Below, one piece after another: positions 14,012 to 26,766 of a stretch of 64,000 bases of DNA. Position 1 is the first letter of the stretch. Each line of letters opens with the position of its first letter. The stretch is from Lutraria lutraria (taxonomy: Eukaryota; Mollusca; Bivalvia; Venerida; Mactridae), in the NCBI GenBank assembly GCA_964023205.1, contig OZ026835.1:12730414-12794413 (forward strand), given 5' to 3'. The position numbers were made by a program, and so were the translations under genes. The notes below the pieces were generated by a model, which saw only the letters and a list, made by a program, of their open reading frames with translations, was not told the origin of the DNA and did not search any database.

Positions 14012-14188
14012 CAGTCAAACCTGTGTTTGTTTCTAACTTCGAATAAAGATCATCCTGTGAATAATGGCTATTCTTTAAAACCCGACATTGTTTATTTAGA
14101 ACAAAATGACCTCCGAGTAAAGACCACCTGTCAATAATGTTGACATTTTGGCTTTCCCTATGGTGGTATTTGTTTACAGGTTTGAGTC
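14012..14188. mobile_element. pogo-like MITE, 177 bp
   Basis: TA-flanked, CAGTCAAACCTGTG at the left and ACAGGTTTGAGTC at the right, with GACCACCTGTCAATAATG inside. Same family as the copy at 7.93 kb. Confidence 0.78.
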
Positions 14189-14419
14189 TATTTGGGTTTG
14201 GAAACATGTGGCAGTGTGTCATGCAGAGACACAGGGCTGTAACTCCTAGATATTCCGTTAGAACATTCTGTTCAGTTCTGTATTTGATTGGACTATGCTG
14301 TTTTTGAAATATACAATCCGGAGAGATTCTCTTCAATGTCATTTATTTCGTTCCCTTGGTAACCAAAGTTAATTGCTGTTAACGTATTCTTTTTGTAAAA
14401 AAAAGATGATAAAACATTA

Positions 14420-14433
14420 CCCCCCCCCCCCCC
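14420..14433. repeat. C14 homopolymer
   Basis: Fourteen consecutive C residues in AT-rich sequence. Length is prone to assembly error. Confidence 0.9.
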
Positions 14434-15194
14434 AAGATTAAAACGGATTAAAATTCTCATGCATGCGTTTATCTTATTTGAAATTGTACAGGATTTATCA
14501 ACTTAAAGACCTCTGTTTTGATGAATATCTTAACAAACTAATAATTAACAAACGATTCTAATCTTTGTATGTAAGATCTATTTTGTATATCATTGTATCA
14601 CATTAAACTTAACAATCTAATCTACCAGCTAGACGACTGCTTAATTCGTTGGTTTCGCTTCTCACACTTGACGTTTTCACAATCCCAGACATTGTAAGGT
14701 AACTTTGAGGTCAGAAATCATTAGAACAGAAAAAACGTTGACTGTTAAGTGTTACAAATATACATACTTAATAACTTGTACAAATGAACACACAATAGAT
14801 TTTGCTAATGTTTGAACGCGGATTACAACAGGTCAACGTTGACTTCTTCACTTCACTTTAACAAAAACATCAACCGGACAATATCCACAATTGAGGTGCT
14901 TCTGATAAATCGGTGTATGTATGATGACACCATAATTAATGAATATTGATAACGCATATGGTTAAGTAGTGTCTCATCCACAAATCGGCATTAAACTTAT
15001 GTTTGGTGAGTTTCAAAATTGGCTACAAAAATATATTCGAATATATTGGTGAATGTTTAAGTGGGTACTGAAAATGGTATATTACGAGTACGTCGGGCGT
15101 TATGTCTAAGAAATACAGCACTTAGCTTGAATTTGCTTGAATACTACCTGGAATAACAACTTAAAGGCTAGAGAGATGCCGAATGTGATAGTTA
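14434..15194. other. AT-rich non-coding sequence
   Basis: Nothing recognised between the C14 run and a possible degraded SINE. Confidence 0.55.
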
Positions 15195-15415
15195 TATGAG
15201 GCGACTGTCCATGCAGACAGCAAACAGAAAGTCGATGGTTCAACCCAAGTTTTATCCTTGTTGGTATCTTCTTCTACCATGTAGCCAAATGACCCTGGTT
15301 TATTGCTTAGATGTATGGTCTTTGGTATCATAATATTATGTTGGCTGGGGTGTACCTAAGAATGACTGCACTATAAATGCTGCGGATGGATAACGGTTTT
15401 ATTCCGCTGTTCAAT
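15195..15415 (+). mobile_element. possible degraded SINE
   Basis: A B box-like GATGGTTCAACCC follows a weak A box-like stretch, and later motifs resemble SINE bodies. Too decayed to assign to a family. Confidence 0.25.
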
Positions 15416-15655
15416 GTAAATGAAAATGTTAATGAAAATTGTTAATATAATTGTTAATGAAATAATAATAATGGAAAATGTTACAGAAAAATGTAAGTGA
15501 AAATGTTAATAAAAACGTTAATGAAATGTTTATCGGAAATGCTATTGAAAATTGTTAATGGAACATTGTTAGTGGAAAATGTTAATGGGAAATGTTTCTG
15601 AAAATTGTTACTGAAAATGTTGCTGGAAATTGTTAATGGAAATTGTTAATTAATT
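15415..15655. repeat. degenerate 11-13-bp tandem repeat
   Basis: About 18 loosely repeated GAAAATGTTAAT words with substitutions and small indels. No coding potential. Confidence 0.8.
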
Positions 15656-16249
15656 AGTATGACTGTGTTATCGTTTTCTATCATTACATACAAACAAAAC
15701 GTAAAGTTCTGGATATAAATACCGGTTGAAAATATACACAAGATACACTTTACATTAATTCTATTATCGATTTTTTTCTGCAATATTCCATAATACCGAT
15801 GTACATGGGCGGGCCTCTCGTCTGAAATTAAGAAGCCAAAACGTCGGATAAAGATATTTATACACTTAATTAAGTCTTAAAAGTTTAATAATGTCTTATG
15901 TATTTTTCGTGTCAGAAAATTTGATTGGTAAAAGGGTTTATTTCCATTTGACCGCTTGTGAAAAATGACTTTGGCAAGTTACTTCGGCTTGCTAGTTAAA
16001 AGTAGTTATAATCTTCAACAGGGAAATCCTTTTTATGCTTATATAAATAAAGTAATACTGATTCAATGTACGCTTGATGCATAATTCCTGTTTATTCTGC
16101 CCCCACTACCAATATCTCATATTTATAATTCCGTATACGTGTACATTTTATTATCTTTAGTTTATGTCATAACTGCTTCCACGTGACCAAACAGGATATT
16201 ACATTACTAATTCAAGTCACTCGTCAGGTCATTTATATGAAACAACCGA

Positions 16250-16400
16250 CGTTGATGCTGACGACGATGATGGTGGTATTGGTCCAAGTGGTGGTGATGA
16301 TAATGTTGGTGTTCGTTGAAGTGGTTATGATGACGATGATGGTGGTAGTGGTGGTGATGATGCTGATGAAGTGAAGGATGATGTGGGTGGCGGTAATGGT
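16250..16400. repeat. GAT/GGT trinucleotide-rich microsatellite
   Basis: Imperfect runs of GATGATGGTGGT type. They produce open frames on both strands (poly-Met/Val on plus, poly-Ile/Thr on minus) that I regard as non-coding. Confidence 0.85.
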
Positions 16401-18349
16401 TGCAAAAGTGATTGTAAAGACAATGACGATGCCGGACGTGTAATCTAGACAGAAATACAAGTACAAGTATTATGCTATGCCAAGTATGCTACTTTTGACT
16501 TTGTCGTCATTTAAATATTGACTACATTAGCAATAAGAAGGAACTCAGGGATAAGATTTGTGGAAATTGCGGGGTTGTCTCTCCATAAATCTTGTTAAAA
16601 TAGATTGACGGTGTTGCCTAACATTTGCTTTAAACTGACTTTTGTGATAAATTATGTTCAACACAGGTTTATTACTTCAAAGCGATACTGCACGTCATAA
16701 AACAAACATACAGATTATTTCTTGCGCAAATATTTGAAAGATGATTATGAATTATGTTCACACAGAACAAATGACGAGTGTTGGCGACGGAATTTAAATC
16801 CTAACTAATTTTTCATACAATATCAGTCGATCATAATTCCTTAACTAAAGACCTTTTAAAGCGACTTTTTGATACTTGATCAGTAATCTTGTGCTATACT
16901 TTTGGATTACTGACGCAAATTAATCAAATATAGCGTTTTGACAACTTGGCTTTTGCCATAACAAGTCAATCGTTTTTATAATATGCTTAGGAGATCCCAT
17001 AGTTGTGTTACAAAAGCTGAATTGACCGAATTAAAAGGTTAAAGATATCCGATCAAATTTGCATAATCTTTTGACAACTTTACAAATCGGATATTTTCTT
17101 CATGAACTGTATAAAATTCCTCTGTCTGGGTATATGTTTGAGAACATTGCATTATGATAAATCAAAAATATGCATCATGTATAGTGCGTAATATTACCTT
17201 TAGTAATGTCGTGCGCTAATCCGGAATATTAATGTTATTGAACAAACTGACAAAATAGTTTGTACTTTTCATTTACTAGGATTTCCAGAAGATCATTTTA
17301 GCAAGATAATGTCTATAATATACACATATTTGTCTGAAATAACATGTTCTAGTATGGTCTGAGATATTCTAATACATACGAATGTACTCGTTATTTAATG
17401 CTTAGATAATTAATAATTTATTAGCTGACAAAATATGGCCGGAACTTGCTTCGTATTTTAACTAACCGATTAATGATTAGTTGGTTAAGCGGTTTATTGT
17501 AACTAAAATTGAAATCACATGTCTGATACGAACCTTTTGATTTTTACTGAGTGTTTGCTTGAACTTCTATCATTTTGTATTGTATCAGTATACATTTTCC
17601 TACAGCATCACTGATTATGGTATCCTAATAATGCTTCATTCTTATCTTTTTGGCATGAAGCTTCAAGTATACAAAAAACTATCTTTGAAGATTAAATGAC
17701 GACTTATAGCAATTATTGTACGTCTGGAAACTTATATGTTATATACAAAATGTACTTGTAATTACATTTAAAAATTCTTATTTTTCAGTCTGTGAACATC
17801 GTTATCATGTACCGCCTGCCATTGATGTACGACGTATTCAATCTACTAGTATTTGGCGTTTAAAGTCAATATAATATTTGTCTTGACTTAACTTGCAATA
17901 GAAGAATGCTGTCAATATGTATGAGGCCGAATGCGGCAGTTTACCGATAACGTTACCGAGTCAAAATTGAAGCTAAATCCTAGTGTTTTTTTTAATCTGC
18001 CGTGTTCTAAACATCCCCAGACATTTGTTTAAAAAATGATGCAAATTATTTTAATTTCATCTCCTCTCTTATATTCCGAATGGAACTTCCTCATCATTCC
18101 TATAAATCCAAAAGCATAATTAACACCAGTACCGTAAACACAGTATGCGTTTTTACAAACATTTCGTCCCCGATGCTTGCGAAACATAGCGCATCTTTGA
18201 CGATAGATAAAGCCACTGGTTACCACTGCCTTTCGAGAAAATTGAATAAATATTGATAATTATTTGTCATAGTTACTCAATGAGTTGACTGTCCTCTATG
18301 AGGAATGAACCAGTTCCATAATCATCAAGTTGTTGTGGTTTTTAAGATG
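16401..18349. other. non-coding sequence with one peptide-like open frame
   Basis: Mostly AT-rich and featureless. The minus strand at 18029-18226 reads a basic peptide with the pattern N-V-C-K-N-A-Y-C-V-Y-G-T-G that could be a decayed or real exon; no signal peptide or start context is visible. Confidence 0.35.
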
Positions 18350-18533
18350 TGTTTGTTTATTTGGGTGTAACGCCATTTTTCAGTTGTATCACCGCGGCCG
18401 GTTCATCCAATCATTTCTCCTTGACCATATTCTAACAAAGTGTACGGCCTGCTGAGACCGGGGATCCAACCCGGATCGTCGGGTTACAAATCTAGGGCAG
18501 TAACCTCTGGACCACGTCCACAGTTATCTTCAT
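18350..18533 (-). mobile_element. tRNA-derived SINE with ATGGCGTTACACCC tail
   Basis: Minus strand: A box GTGGTCCAGAGGTTACTG, B box GGGTTGGATCCCCGG, core, and a 3' end with AAAAATGGCGTTACACCCAA, typical of molluscan SINE tails. Confidence 0.7.
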
Positions 18534-20519
18534 GATTGAAATAGGAGAAATATTTGATTATCCGACAACGAGTTGACAATTCCTTAAATAATCAAATGAT
18601 CTGGCACATCATACAGTCTTGTTCAACAATCGAATCTGTGCCTTTCAACTATAGTAACTTTTAAACGGTATGATGCTGTAATAATAATTAATGTGCACAC
18701 CGTTTTATGTGTCAGCTTTAGAAATCAATGTAAGCCTTCATATAAAGAATTTTAAGTGACATCTTTGTCATCATACTGATTATCAATAGCTTAAACACTT
18801 GATAATTTTTCGTCCCTCTAAACTCCATCAGTTGTCATGATTATGGTTTGATCTGTTTGTGAGCTCGGAGAAATCACCCATGTCAAGATCCGTTTCGATT
18901 AATGTTACAACATGTCCCTCCGAGGTTTCACACGACTGCCTGACCACTTGAGTCCTGTTTGATACCTCAGTTAACTTTTCAGACAGCTGACAGAGAACTC
19001 TTGTCAATGATGAAACCACCCACCAAATGAATACAGGGCAACTTCGGAATAAGCTAAGTGTTAACAAATAAAATGCCTCGGGTGTTACTCAAGGTGTTGG
19101 CATTGTTCTATATTTATTTAACTTAAATTGAGCTCGTTTAAAGTCAATCTCGGCCGGACGTTTTGAGAAATCCGAGCTACTCGAAAAGTAATTAATGAAA
19201 ATAAAGCCATTTGACGCTCACTAATTAAACGTATCCGATTTATTTGACTTGCAGGGTATTTTTGTCACTGAGTTTGTTAAATGTAAACAGACGGGATGTA
19301 TTATGTTCTTGCATTAAGTATGGTATCCCCACCAGAACAGTTTCTGCTGACTGACAAGACGTTTAACTGTGTGAATAAAAGAGACGGACGTGTGACTGAA
19401 CTTTACTGTAGTAGTTTACTAATAGCGGACACTTAATTGCTTTATGCTATGCTAATAATGCACCCCTCGAAATAAGAACAGACTGGCAGCTTTGTGTACG
19501 CTGTGCTTCACTGTCTGAGAGTCACCCAACAACTCCATGGCATCATACGAATCGAGTGCGGTACCTGGAAATATCTGATGGATGAATTAGCCAGTATCTC
19601 TGTTAAAGCCAAAGTGTTAACCAGGATGTTGGTGTCTCGTGAGCCACGGCGGTATAACGATATTATTAAAATCAAACTAGTGTCTCGTGCGCCTTCGCTA
19701 TTTAAACATGTCAATGTTACGGCTGGTCGGTCCGACAGCTAAAAAATGTGACTTAGCATTATATCTTGTCACGTGTCATGATATCACTAATTGACAACAC
19801 TTGGTCAGTTCAAGCAGACAACATATACAGTGTCTCCACATGAGCGAAAAATGTGCATTATACGTAAACTGATCAGGTACACAGACACATTCCTAATTAA
19901 ACATAATTTATTTCCAACCAGTATCAAATTTTAGAAACTTAATTTTTCGACCAGCTCATGACCTATAAGCAGGTCTGCTAACATCAATTAATTCTGTTTG
20001 TTTGAATTATTTAGGAAGATAGTAGACTTTCTTACTGTGTTAGTGATCCCAGAATGAGATAGTGTCTTAAATATCAATCTTGTTAAATAAACTATAAGTG
20101 ACGTTCTCATGCTGTCAAATGAATACTGATCTGCTATCATTTAGATTGATCTAGCGAAGCAGAGAATATATTACAATACATGTACCTTAACATTGTGTAT
20201 GTTAACATACAGAGCACATAATAAGTAAGAAAGTTGTTGTTTTGAAAACAAAACGAAACAACTACTTCAACAGTTTGTTTTATAACGTGTCACATGTTGA
20301 TACTTGCTAGTATTATTGCTAATGGTCACGTTGTAAGTTATATTATTGATATTGCTTCAATCACAGATGATTGTTGTTATTTTGATTGCTTCATAAATAA
20401 TTGAAAACAATATTGTATGCATCATGTTTGTGAATGTGACAAATTTTGTGCCTTTGTAAATATTATCTTGTTATGTTATGCTTTTATCATGAATTGTGTA
20501 GGGTGCTATGTCATAATAT
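18534..20519. other. non-coding sequence with possible regulatory stretches
   Basis: Around 19.08-19.34 kb there are several TAATTAA-type words. 19.49-19.74 kb is open on both strands and contains the direct repeat GTGTCTCGTG(A/C)GCC. A 79-codon minus-strand frame at 18828-19067 has no recognised motif. Confidence 0.35.
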
Positions 20520-23500
20520 CTTTAACTTGTTTTGTCGTGAAATCACTTGACGTGTTCTGATTTGACTTTGTCGTGATATCACTCAATGTTTTTGCCATTG
20601 TAGCACTCAGCGTATTTTGTCATTGTAGCACACGTCGTCTTGTGTCATTGTAGCACTCAACGTATTTTGTCATTGTAGCACTCACCGTATTTTGTCATTG
20701 TACCACTCAACGTATTTTGTCATTGTAGCACACAACGTATTTGGTCATTGTAGCACTCACCGTATTTTGTCATTGTACCACTCAACGTATTTTGTCATTG
20801 TAGCACACAATGTATTTTGTCATTGTAGCACACAACGTATTTTGTCATTGTAGCACACAACGTATTTTGTCATTGTACCACTCAACGTATTTTGTCATTG
20901 TAGCACACAACGTACTTTGTCATTGTACCACTCAACGTATTTTGTCATTGTAGCATACATCGTATTTTGTCATTGTAGCACACAACGTATTCTGTCATTG
21001 TACCACTCAACGTATTTTGTTATTGTAGCACACAACGTACTTTGTCATTGTACCACTCAACGTATTTTGTCATTGTAGCACACAACGTACTTTGTCATTG
21101 TAGCATACATCGTACTTTGTCATTGTAGCATACATCGTATTTTGTCATTGTACCACACAACGTACTTTGTCATTGTACCACTCAACGTATTTTGTCATTG
21201 TAGCATACATCGTATTTTGTCATTGTACCACTCAACGTATTTTGTCATTGTAGCACACAACGTATTTTGTCATTGTACCACTCAACGTATTTTGTCATTG
21301 TAGCACACAACGTACTTTGTCATTGTACCACTCAACGAATTTTGTCATTGTAGCATACATCGTATTTTGTCATTGTACCACTCAACGAATTTTGTCATTG
21401 TAGCATACATCGCATTTTGTCATTGTAGCACACAACGTATTTTGTCAATGTAGCACACATCGTATTTTGTCATTATACCACTCAACGTATTTTGTCATTG
21501 TAGCATACATCGTATTTTGTCATTGTAGCACACAACGTATTTTGTCAATGTAGCACACATCGTATTTTGTCATTGTATCACACGTCGTCTTGTGTCATTG
21601 TAGCACTCAACATACTTTGTCATTGTAGCACACAACGTATTTTGTCATTGTACCACTCAACGTATTTTGTCATTGTAGCACACAACGTATTTTGTCATTG
21701 TAGCACACAACGTACTTTGTCATTGTAGCACACAACGTCTTCTGTCATTGTAGCACACAACGTATTTTGTCATTGTAGCACACATCGTCTTGTGTCATTG
21801 TAGCACTCAACGTATTTTGTCATTGTAGCACACAACGTATTTTGTCATTGTAGCACACATCGTCTTGTGTCATTGTACCACTCAACGTATTTTGTCATTG
21901 TAGCACTCAACGTATTTTGTCATTGTAGCACACAACGTATTTTGTCAATGTAGCACACATCGTATTTTGTCATTGTATCACACGTCGTCTTGTGTCATTG
22001 TAGCACTCAACATATTTTGTCATTGTAGCACTCAACGTATTTTGTCATTGTACCACTCAACGTATTTTGTCATTGTAGCACACATCGTATTTTGTCATTG
22101 TAGCACACAACGTACTTTGTCATTGTAGCACACAACGTCTTCTGTCATTGTAGCACACAACGTATTGTGTCATTGTAGCACACATCGTCTTGTGTCATTG
22201 TAGCACTCAACGTATTTTGTCATTGTACCACTCAACGTATTTTGTCATTGTAGCACACATCGTCTTGTGTCATTGTAGCACTCAACGTATTTTGTCATTG
22301 TAGCACACAACGTATTTTGTCATTGTAGCACACATCGTCTTGTGTCATTGTACCACTCAACGTATTTTGTCATTGTACCACTCAACGTATTTTGTCATTG
22401 TAGCACACAACGTATTTTGTCATTGTAGCACTCAACGTATTTTGTCATTGTAGCATACATCGTATTTTGTCATTGTAGCACACAACGTATTTTGTCATTG
22501 TAGCACACAACGTATTTTGTCATTGTAGCACACAACGTATTTTGTCATTGTAGCACACAACGTATTTTGTTATTGTCGCACTCAACTTTTTCTGTCATTG
22601 TAGCACACATCGTTTTTTGTTATTGTCGCACTCAACTTTTTCTGTCATTGTAGCACACATCGTATTTTGTTATTGTAGCACACATCGTATTTTGTCATTG
22701 TAGCACACAACGTATTTTGTTATTGTCGCACTCAACTTTTTCTGTCATTGTAGCACACAACGTATTTTGTCATTGTCGCACTCAACTTTTTCTGTCATTG
22801 TAGCACACAACGTATTTTGTCATTGTCGCACTCAACTTTTTCTGTCATTGTAGTACACATCGTATTTTGTTATTGTCGCACTCAACTTTTTCTGTCATTG
22901 TAGCACACAACGTATTTTGTTATTGTAGCACACAACGTATTTTGTTATTGTCGCACTCAACTTTTTCTGTCATTGTAGCACACATCGTATTTTGTTATTG
23001 TCGCACTCAACTTTTTCTGTCATTGTAGCACACAACGTATTTTGTTATTGTAGCACACAACGTATTTTGTTATTGTCGCACTCAACTTTTTCTGTCATTG
23101 TAGCACACAACGTATTTTGTCATTGTAGCATACATCGTATTTTGTCATTGTAGCACACAACGTATTTTGTTATTGTAGCACACAACGTATTTTGTCATTG
23201 TAGCACTCAACGTATTTTGTTATTGTAGCACACAACATTTTCTGTCATTGTAGCACACATCGTATTTTGTTATTGTCGCACTCAACTTTTTCTGTCATTG
23301 TAGCACACATCGTATTTTGTTATTGTCGCACTCAACTTTTTCTGTCATTGTAGCACACAACGTATTTTGTTATTGTCGCACTCAACTTTTTCTGTCATTG
23401 TAGCACACAACGTATTTTGTCATTGTAGCACACATCGTATTTTGTAATTGTCGCACTCAACTTTTTCTGTCATTGTAGCACACAACGTATTTTGTTATTG

Positions 23501-23750
23501 TAGCACTCAACTTTTTCTGTCATTGCAGCACACAACGTATTTTGTTATTGTCGCACTCAACTTTTTCTGTCATTGTAGCACACAACGTATTTTGTTATTG
23601 TCGCACTCAACTTTTTCTGTCATTGTAGCACACAACGTATTTTGTTATTGTCGCACTCAACTTTTTCTGTCATTGCAGCTCACTCAACGTCTTTTGTCAT
23701 TGTAGCACTCAAGGTCTATTTTGTCGCGATATCACTCAACGTGTTTTGTC
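20520..23750. repeat. 25-bp minisatellite, about 125 units
   Basis: The consensus unit is CATTGTAGCACACAACGTAT plus TTTGT, with ACCACTC, GCATACAT and CTTGTG variants. From about 22.56 kb the unit often alternates with a TATTGTCGCACTCAACTTTT variant, giving a 50-bp dimer. Both borders carry older, diverged units with TCGTGATATCACTCAA (about 20.57 kb) and TCGCGATATCACTCAA (about 23.72 kb). Open frames across it are artefacts of the 75-bp (25-codon) periodicity. Confidence 0.97.
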
Positions 23751-24915
23751 ATACGGCATAACATCAAGTGTCTAATGCGTGGTTTTATAGTAAGGGTCTG
23801 CGGTATCATAAACCTGACCAATAGGCACAAGTCCTAATGGAATGCCCGGCGTTGTATATTCAAAAAATAATAATTGCCTTTGAACAAAACACGTTCGTGT
23901 CACGTGCCTAATTATAGTTAATGCATCCGGTAATAAATACCTGCGTTGCGCTTTGTAAAAAGCAAACATGCATTATATGTTAAAGAACCCGAGAAGTTAC
24001 TTCAATGACTGTCTTAGTCAATATTTATATAAGACATACCTTATGAAGCAAGATAACACGACAGGGTGATTAACCCAGCCAGTTGGTAGAACGAGCTAAA
24101 GTTTGATTAGGATTAATTGATTTTACGCGAGCATTTGTTACATAAAAGATGATGTTACAAAGAATTGTCTTTTGAAGAGGCAAGTGTAGTTTGTGCATCA
24201 GTCACAAGAAGACACGCTGACCTTTCTATTCGTTTCATCACAAATAAAGAAGGGATCTTTACTGATTTTCTGTTTGTTTAGGGATATATCAAAATGTCTA
24301 AATTAAAACGTCTGAAGAGACATAAATGATCAAGCCGTAAAATCACCCGTGTTATCCTTATCACAATTTATAAATCATTAGTTAACAATCACATTGAAAG
24401 ATGATTGTTAGATTTCCACATCTAAGCGATAATACTGTGTTTAATCATCGACAAATTCATTGGCCTGTTTAAAACACACATTTATATTTCCCCATGTGAC
24501 AATGATAAGCTAAAACTCTTGTCTAGTGAAGTATCATTATACTGCTATCATTTTCTATCATTTAGTTTATGAGATGAAAATAAATAAAACCATAGTCACT
24601 TGAAGCATTAACAACTATTGTTTGGTTTATTTTACGTAAAGTTGTAGAAATCACATCGTAATTTTATTGACTTTGTTAAATAATAAATAAGTTAAATACA
24701 AGGACTTTAGTATTGTTGTAATCAGGTCACTATCTCTACATTTTTACTGTTTATAGATATACAGTATACAGATATCATGTACCGTAATTAAAAACATAAA
24801 GTAATACATATTATATAGTGGAATCTTTGCGGACTCAAAAATTTACCATATTATATATATGTTACTATATGCAAGACAATGTATTATAAATGACTGTGTT
24901 CGATGGAAAATAAAA
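23751..24915. other. AT-rich non-coding sequence
   Basis: Nothing recognised after the 25-bp array. Confidence 0.55.
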
Positions 24916-25075
24916 ACAGTCAAACCTTTAAACAGAGACCACCCTTGGGAAAGACAAAATTCGGTCTTTTTTAACAGGTGACCTTTATTCAAAGGTCATT
25001 TTGTTCTAAATGATCAATGTTGGCTTCGAAAGAATGGTCTTTACTAGTATTTACAAGGTATTTTGCACAATGTCT
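24916..25075. mobile_element. pogo-like MITE, inverted and 3'-degraded
   Basis: The left end CAGTCAAACC and the GAGACCACCCTTGGGAAAGA interior match the reverse orientation of the 7.93-kb family. The right end is decayed, so the boundary is approximate. Confidence 0.6.
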
Positions 25076-26595
25076 GAGCACACTGGTATGATACTGTCTT
25101 TAACAGAATGAAGACAATTTAAGGGTATATATACAATATTAGAATATTTAAAACATGTCGGATTCCTTATTTTTAAATGATTTTTTGTAAAAACGACGTC
25201 GCTGATTTTTGTGTTATTCAGTCCTCAAATAAATTCAAACGTTTTTTTTATTATATTTAATAAATTGAATAACAATTAAAATAATGAAGTTGTTTATTCG
25301 GCATACTTAATTGTTACTTTATCAATCAGCTCAAATTGCCAATGTGTGTTTGTTGAACAGAAATGTATGGTATTATATATAGGGGCGTATATAAAATATT
25401 TAGTCCACGTGTTGCGAGCTGAAAACTAATTGTATGTAGACATTTAAGCTACTTATACGACGCTGAAAAGAAGAATTACATTCGGCTGTGATCCTCCCAT
25501 CAGTGTAAGTATCTGGATGTACTTGTGTGCAGGTGTTCACTAGTAAATCAAAATGTTAATCAGCCACTTGACACAGGTATAACACCAGGATCGAATCAAC
25601 ATCCATTCTTTTCATATAATCACATAGTAGATAATAAGTTTTTGATTCCGTATTATTCACTTCTTCAGACGCTGATTGTGGTTTTCTAAACAGTTCGTGT
25701 GGTCCTATCCGGCATCGGTCAATGAATCGTCCAGCCACCCTTAGTGGTGTCCACTCCCCTCCGGACAATTTTTCACCGACTTAATCCGTATTTGTTCAAT
25801 AGTTCACATCCCTTAACAATTAGCGTTCAGCTTGAAAAAATGACCTTAAAGTCTTCATGGTGTGAATCTGTGAATACATACATCATTATCATACGGTGTT
25901 AAGGTAAACAGACGGAGTGACAAAGCATTTCATGTAATACGTACGTGGCCGGGACAATAAATGAATAGGGCGACCAGTCCTTGGGCGAATGTACGCCTGT
26001 TTAGTTTAGGTGTCTAAATGAACGTTGAATATGAATTATAGTAAATACTAAATAGATTTGACCAATAAACTGTTTTACCACTGTAGTTTAGGTTTTTAGA
26101 TGGTATATTACGAGCGTTCTTGTGTGATGAAACTTAATCAGTAATTTCCAAACGTCTCCTTGTTCTTGTTGACATTTATATGTGTAATTTATCTTTAGCG
26201 TAAAAATAGTATAATCTATTTCACTAATAAACATATTAAATGAATATCAAATCAACATGATAACAATTAAAAATCAGTATCGAGAGAATATTATTGTTAC
26301 GCTATTGTTTGGGGAATATGTAGAAATGTTAAACGTATCGCCATCAACTGATGAAGATATTGCTGTCGGTTCACCATCCAATACTGATCACACTTTATTG
26401 TAAATACCATGTACTCTAGTATTGGAAGAATAATAAATTCTTTGAAATGTTTATTTCTATCTCAAAGAATATTGTCTTCTCCGAAAGTTTAGGAAAGATG
26501 AGACTAAAAAGACATGTCAGGGTTACTTGATAAAAAACAGGATAATTATTATGAGGGTCGGGAAAAAAGTAAAAATGCATGTCTCTAGTTACTAG
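25076..26595. other. AT-rich non-coding sequence
   Basis: Nothing recognised. A 70-codon minus-strand frame at 25556-25768 has no known motif. Confidence 0.5.
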
Positions 26596-26766
26596 ACCTA
26601 CCCTCATTTTCCTCGCGACCCTAGTTTTTAATTAGACCCGACGAACGGTTCATCCATTGTCTGACGCTTTTACCTTTCTGCACACTTCCAAGAGAAATAA
26701 AAAAGGAAAGAAAAAATCCTCATACCTACAATTTTGAATGAGTATGTAACTAGAAAAAATACGTTT
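26596..26766. repeat. dispersed repeat, copy 2
   Basis: CTACCCTCATTTTCCTCGCG, CCCTAG, TAATTAGACCCGACGAACGG, CTTCCAAGAG and GAGTATGTAACTAGAAA are in the same order as the copy at 8.8 kb. Confidence 0.6.

Noticed and set aside
13875..14342. 155-codon minus-strand open frame
   Set aside because: Runs through a TA-flanked MITE at 14012-14188; no known motif and no splice or start context.
16183..16466. Open frames on both strands
   Set aside because: Produced by the GAT/GGT trinucleotide repeat.
19494..19742. 82-codon plus-strand and 68-codon minus-strand open frames
   Set aside because: Overlapping on opposite strands with no motif or splice context; kept only as a possible regulatory stretch.
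23448..23705. 85-codon repetitive open frame
   Set aside because: Consequence of three 25-bp units making 25 codons; no start, no signal of selection.
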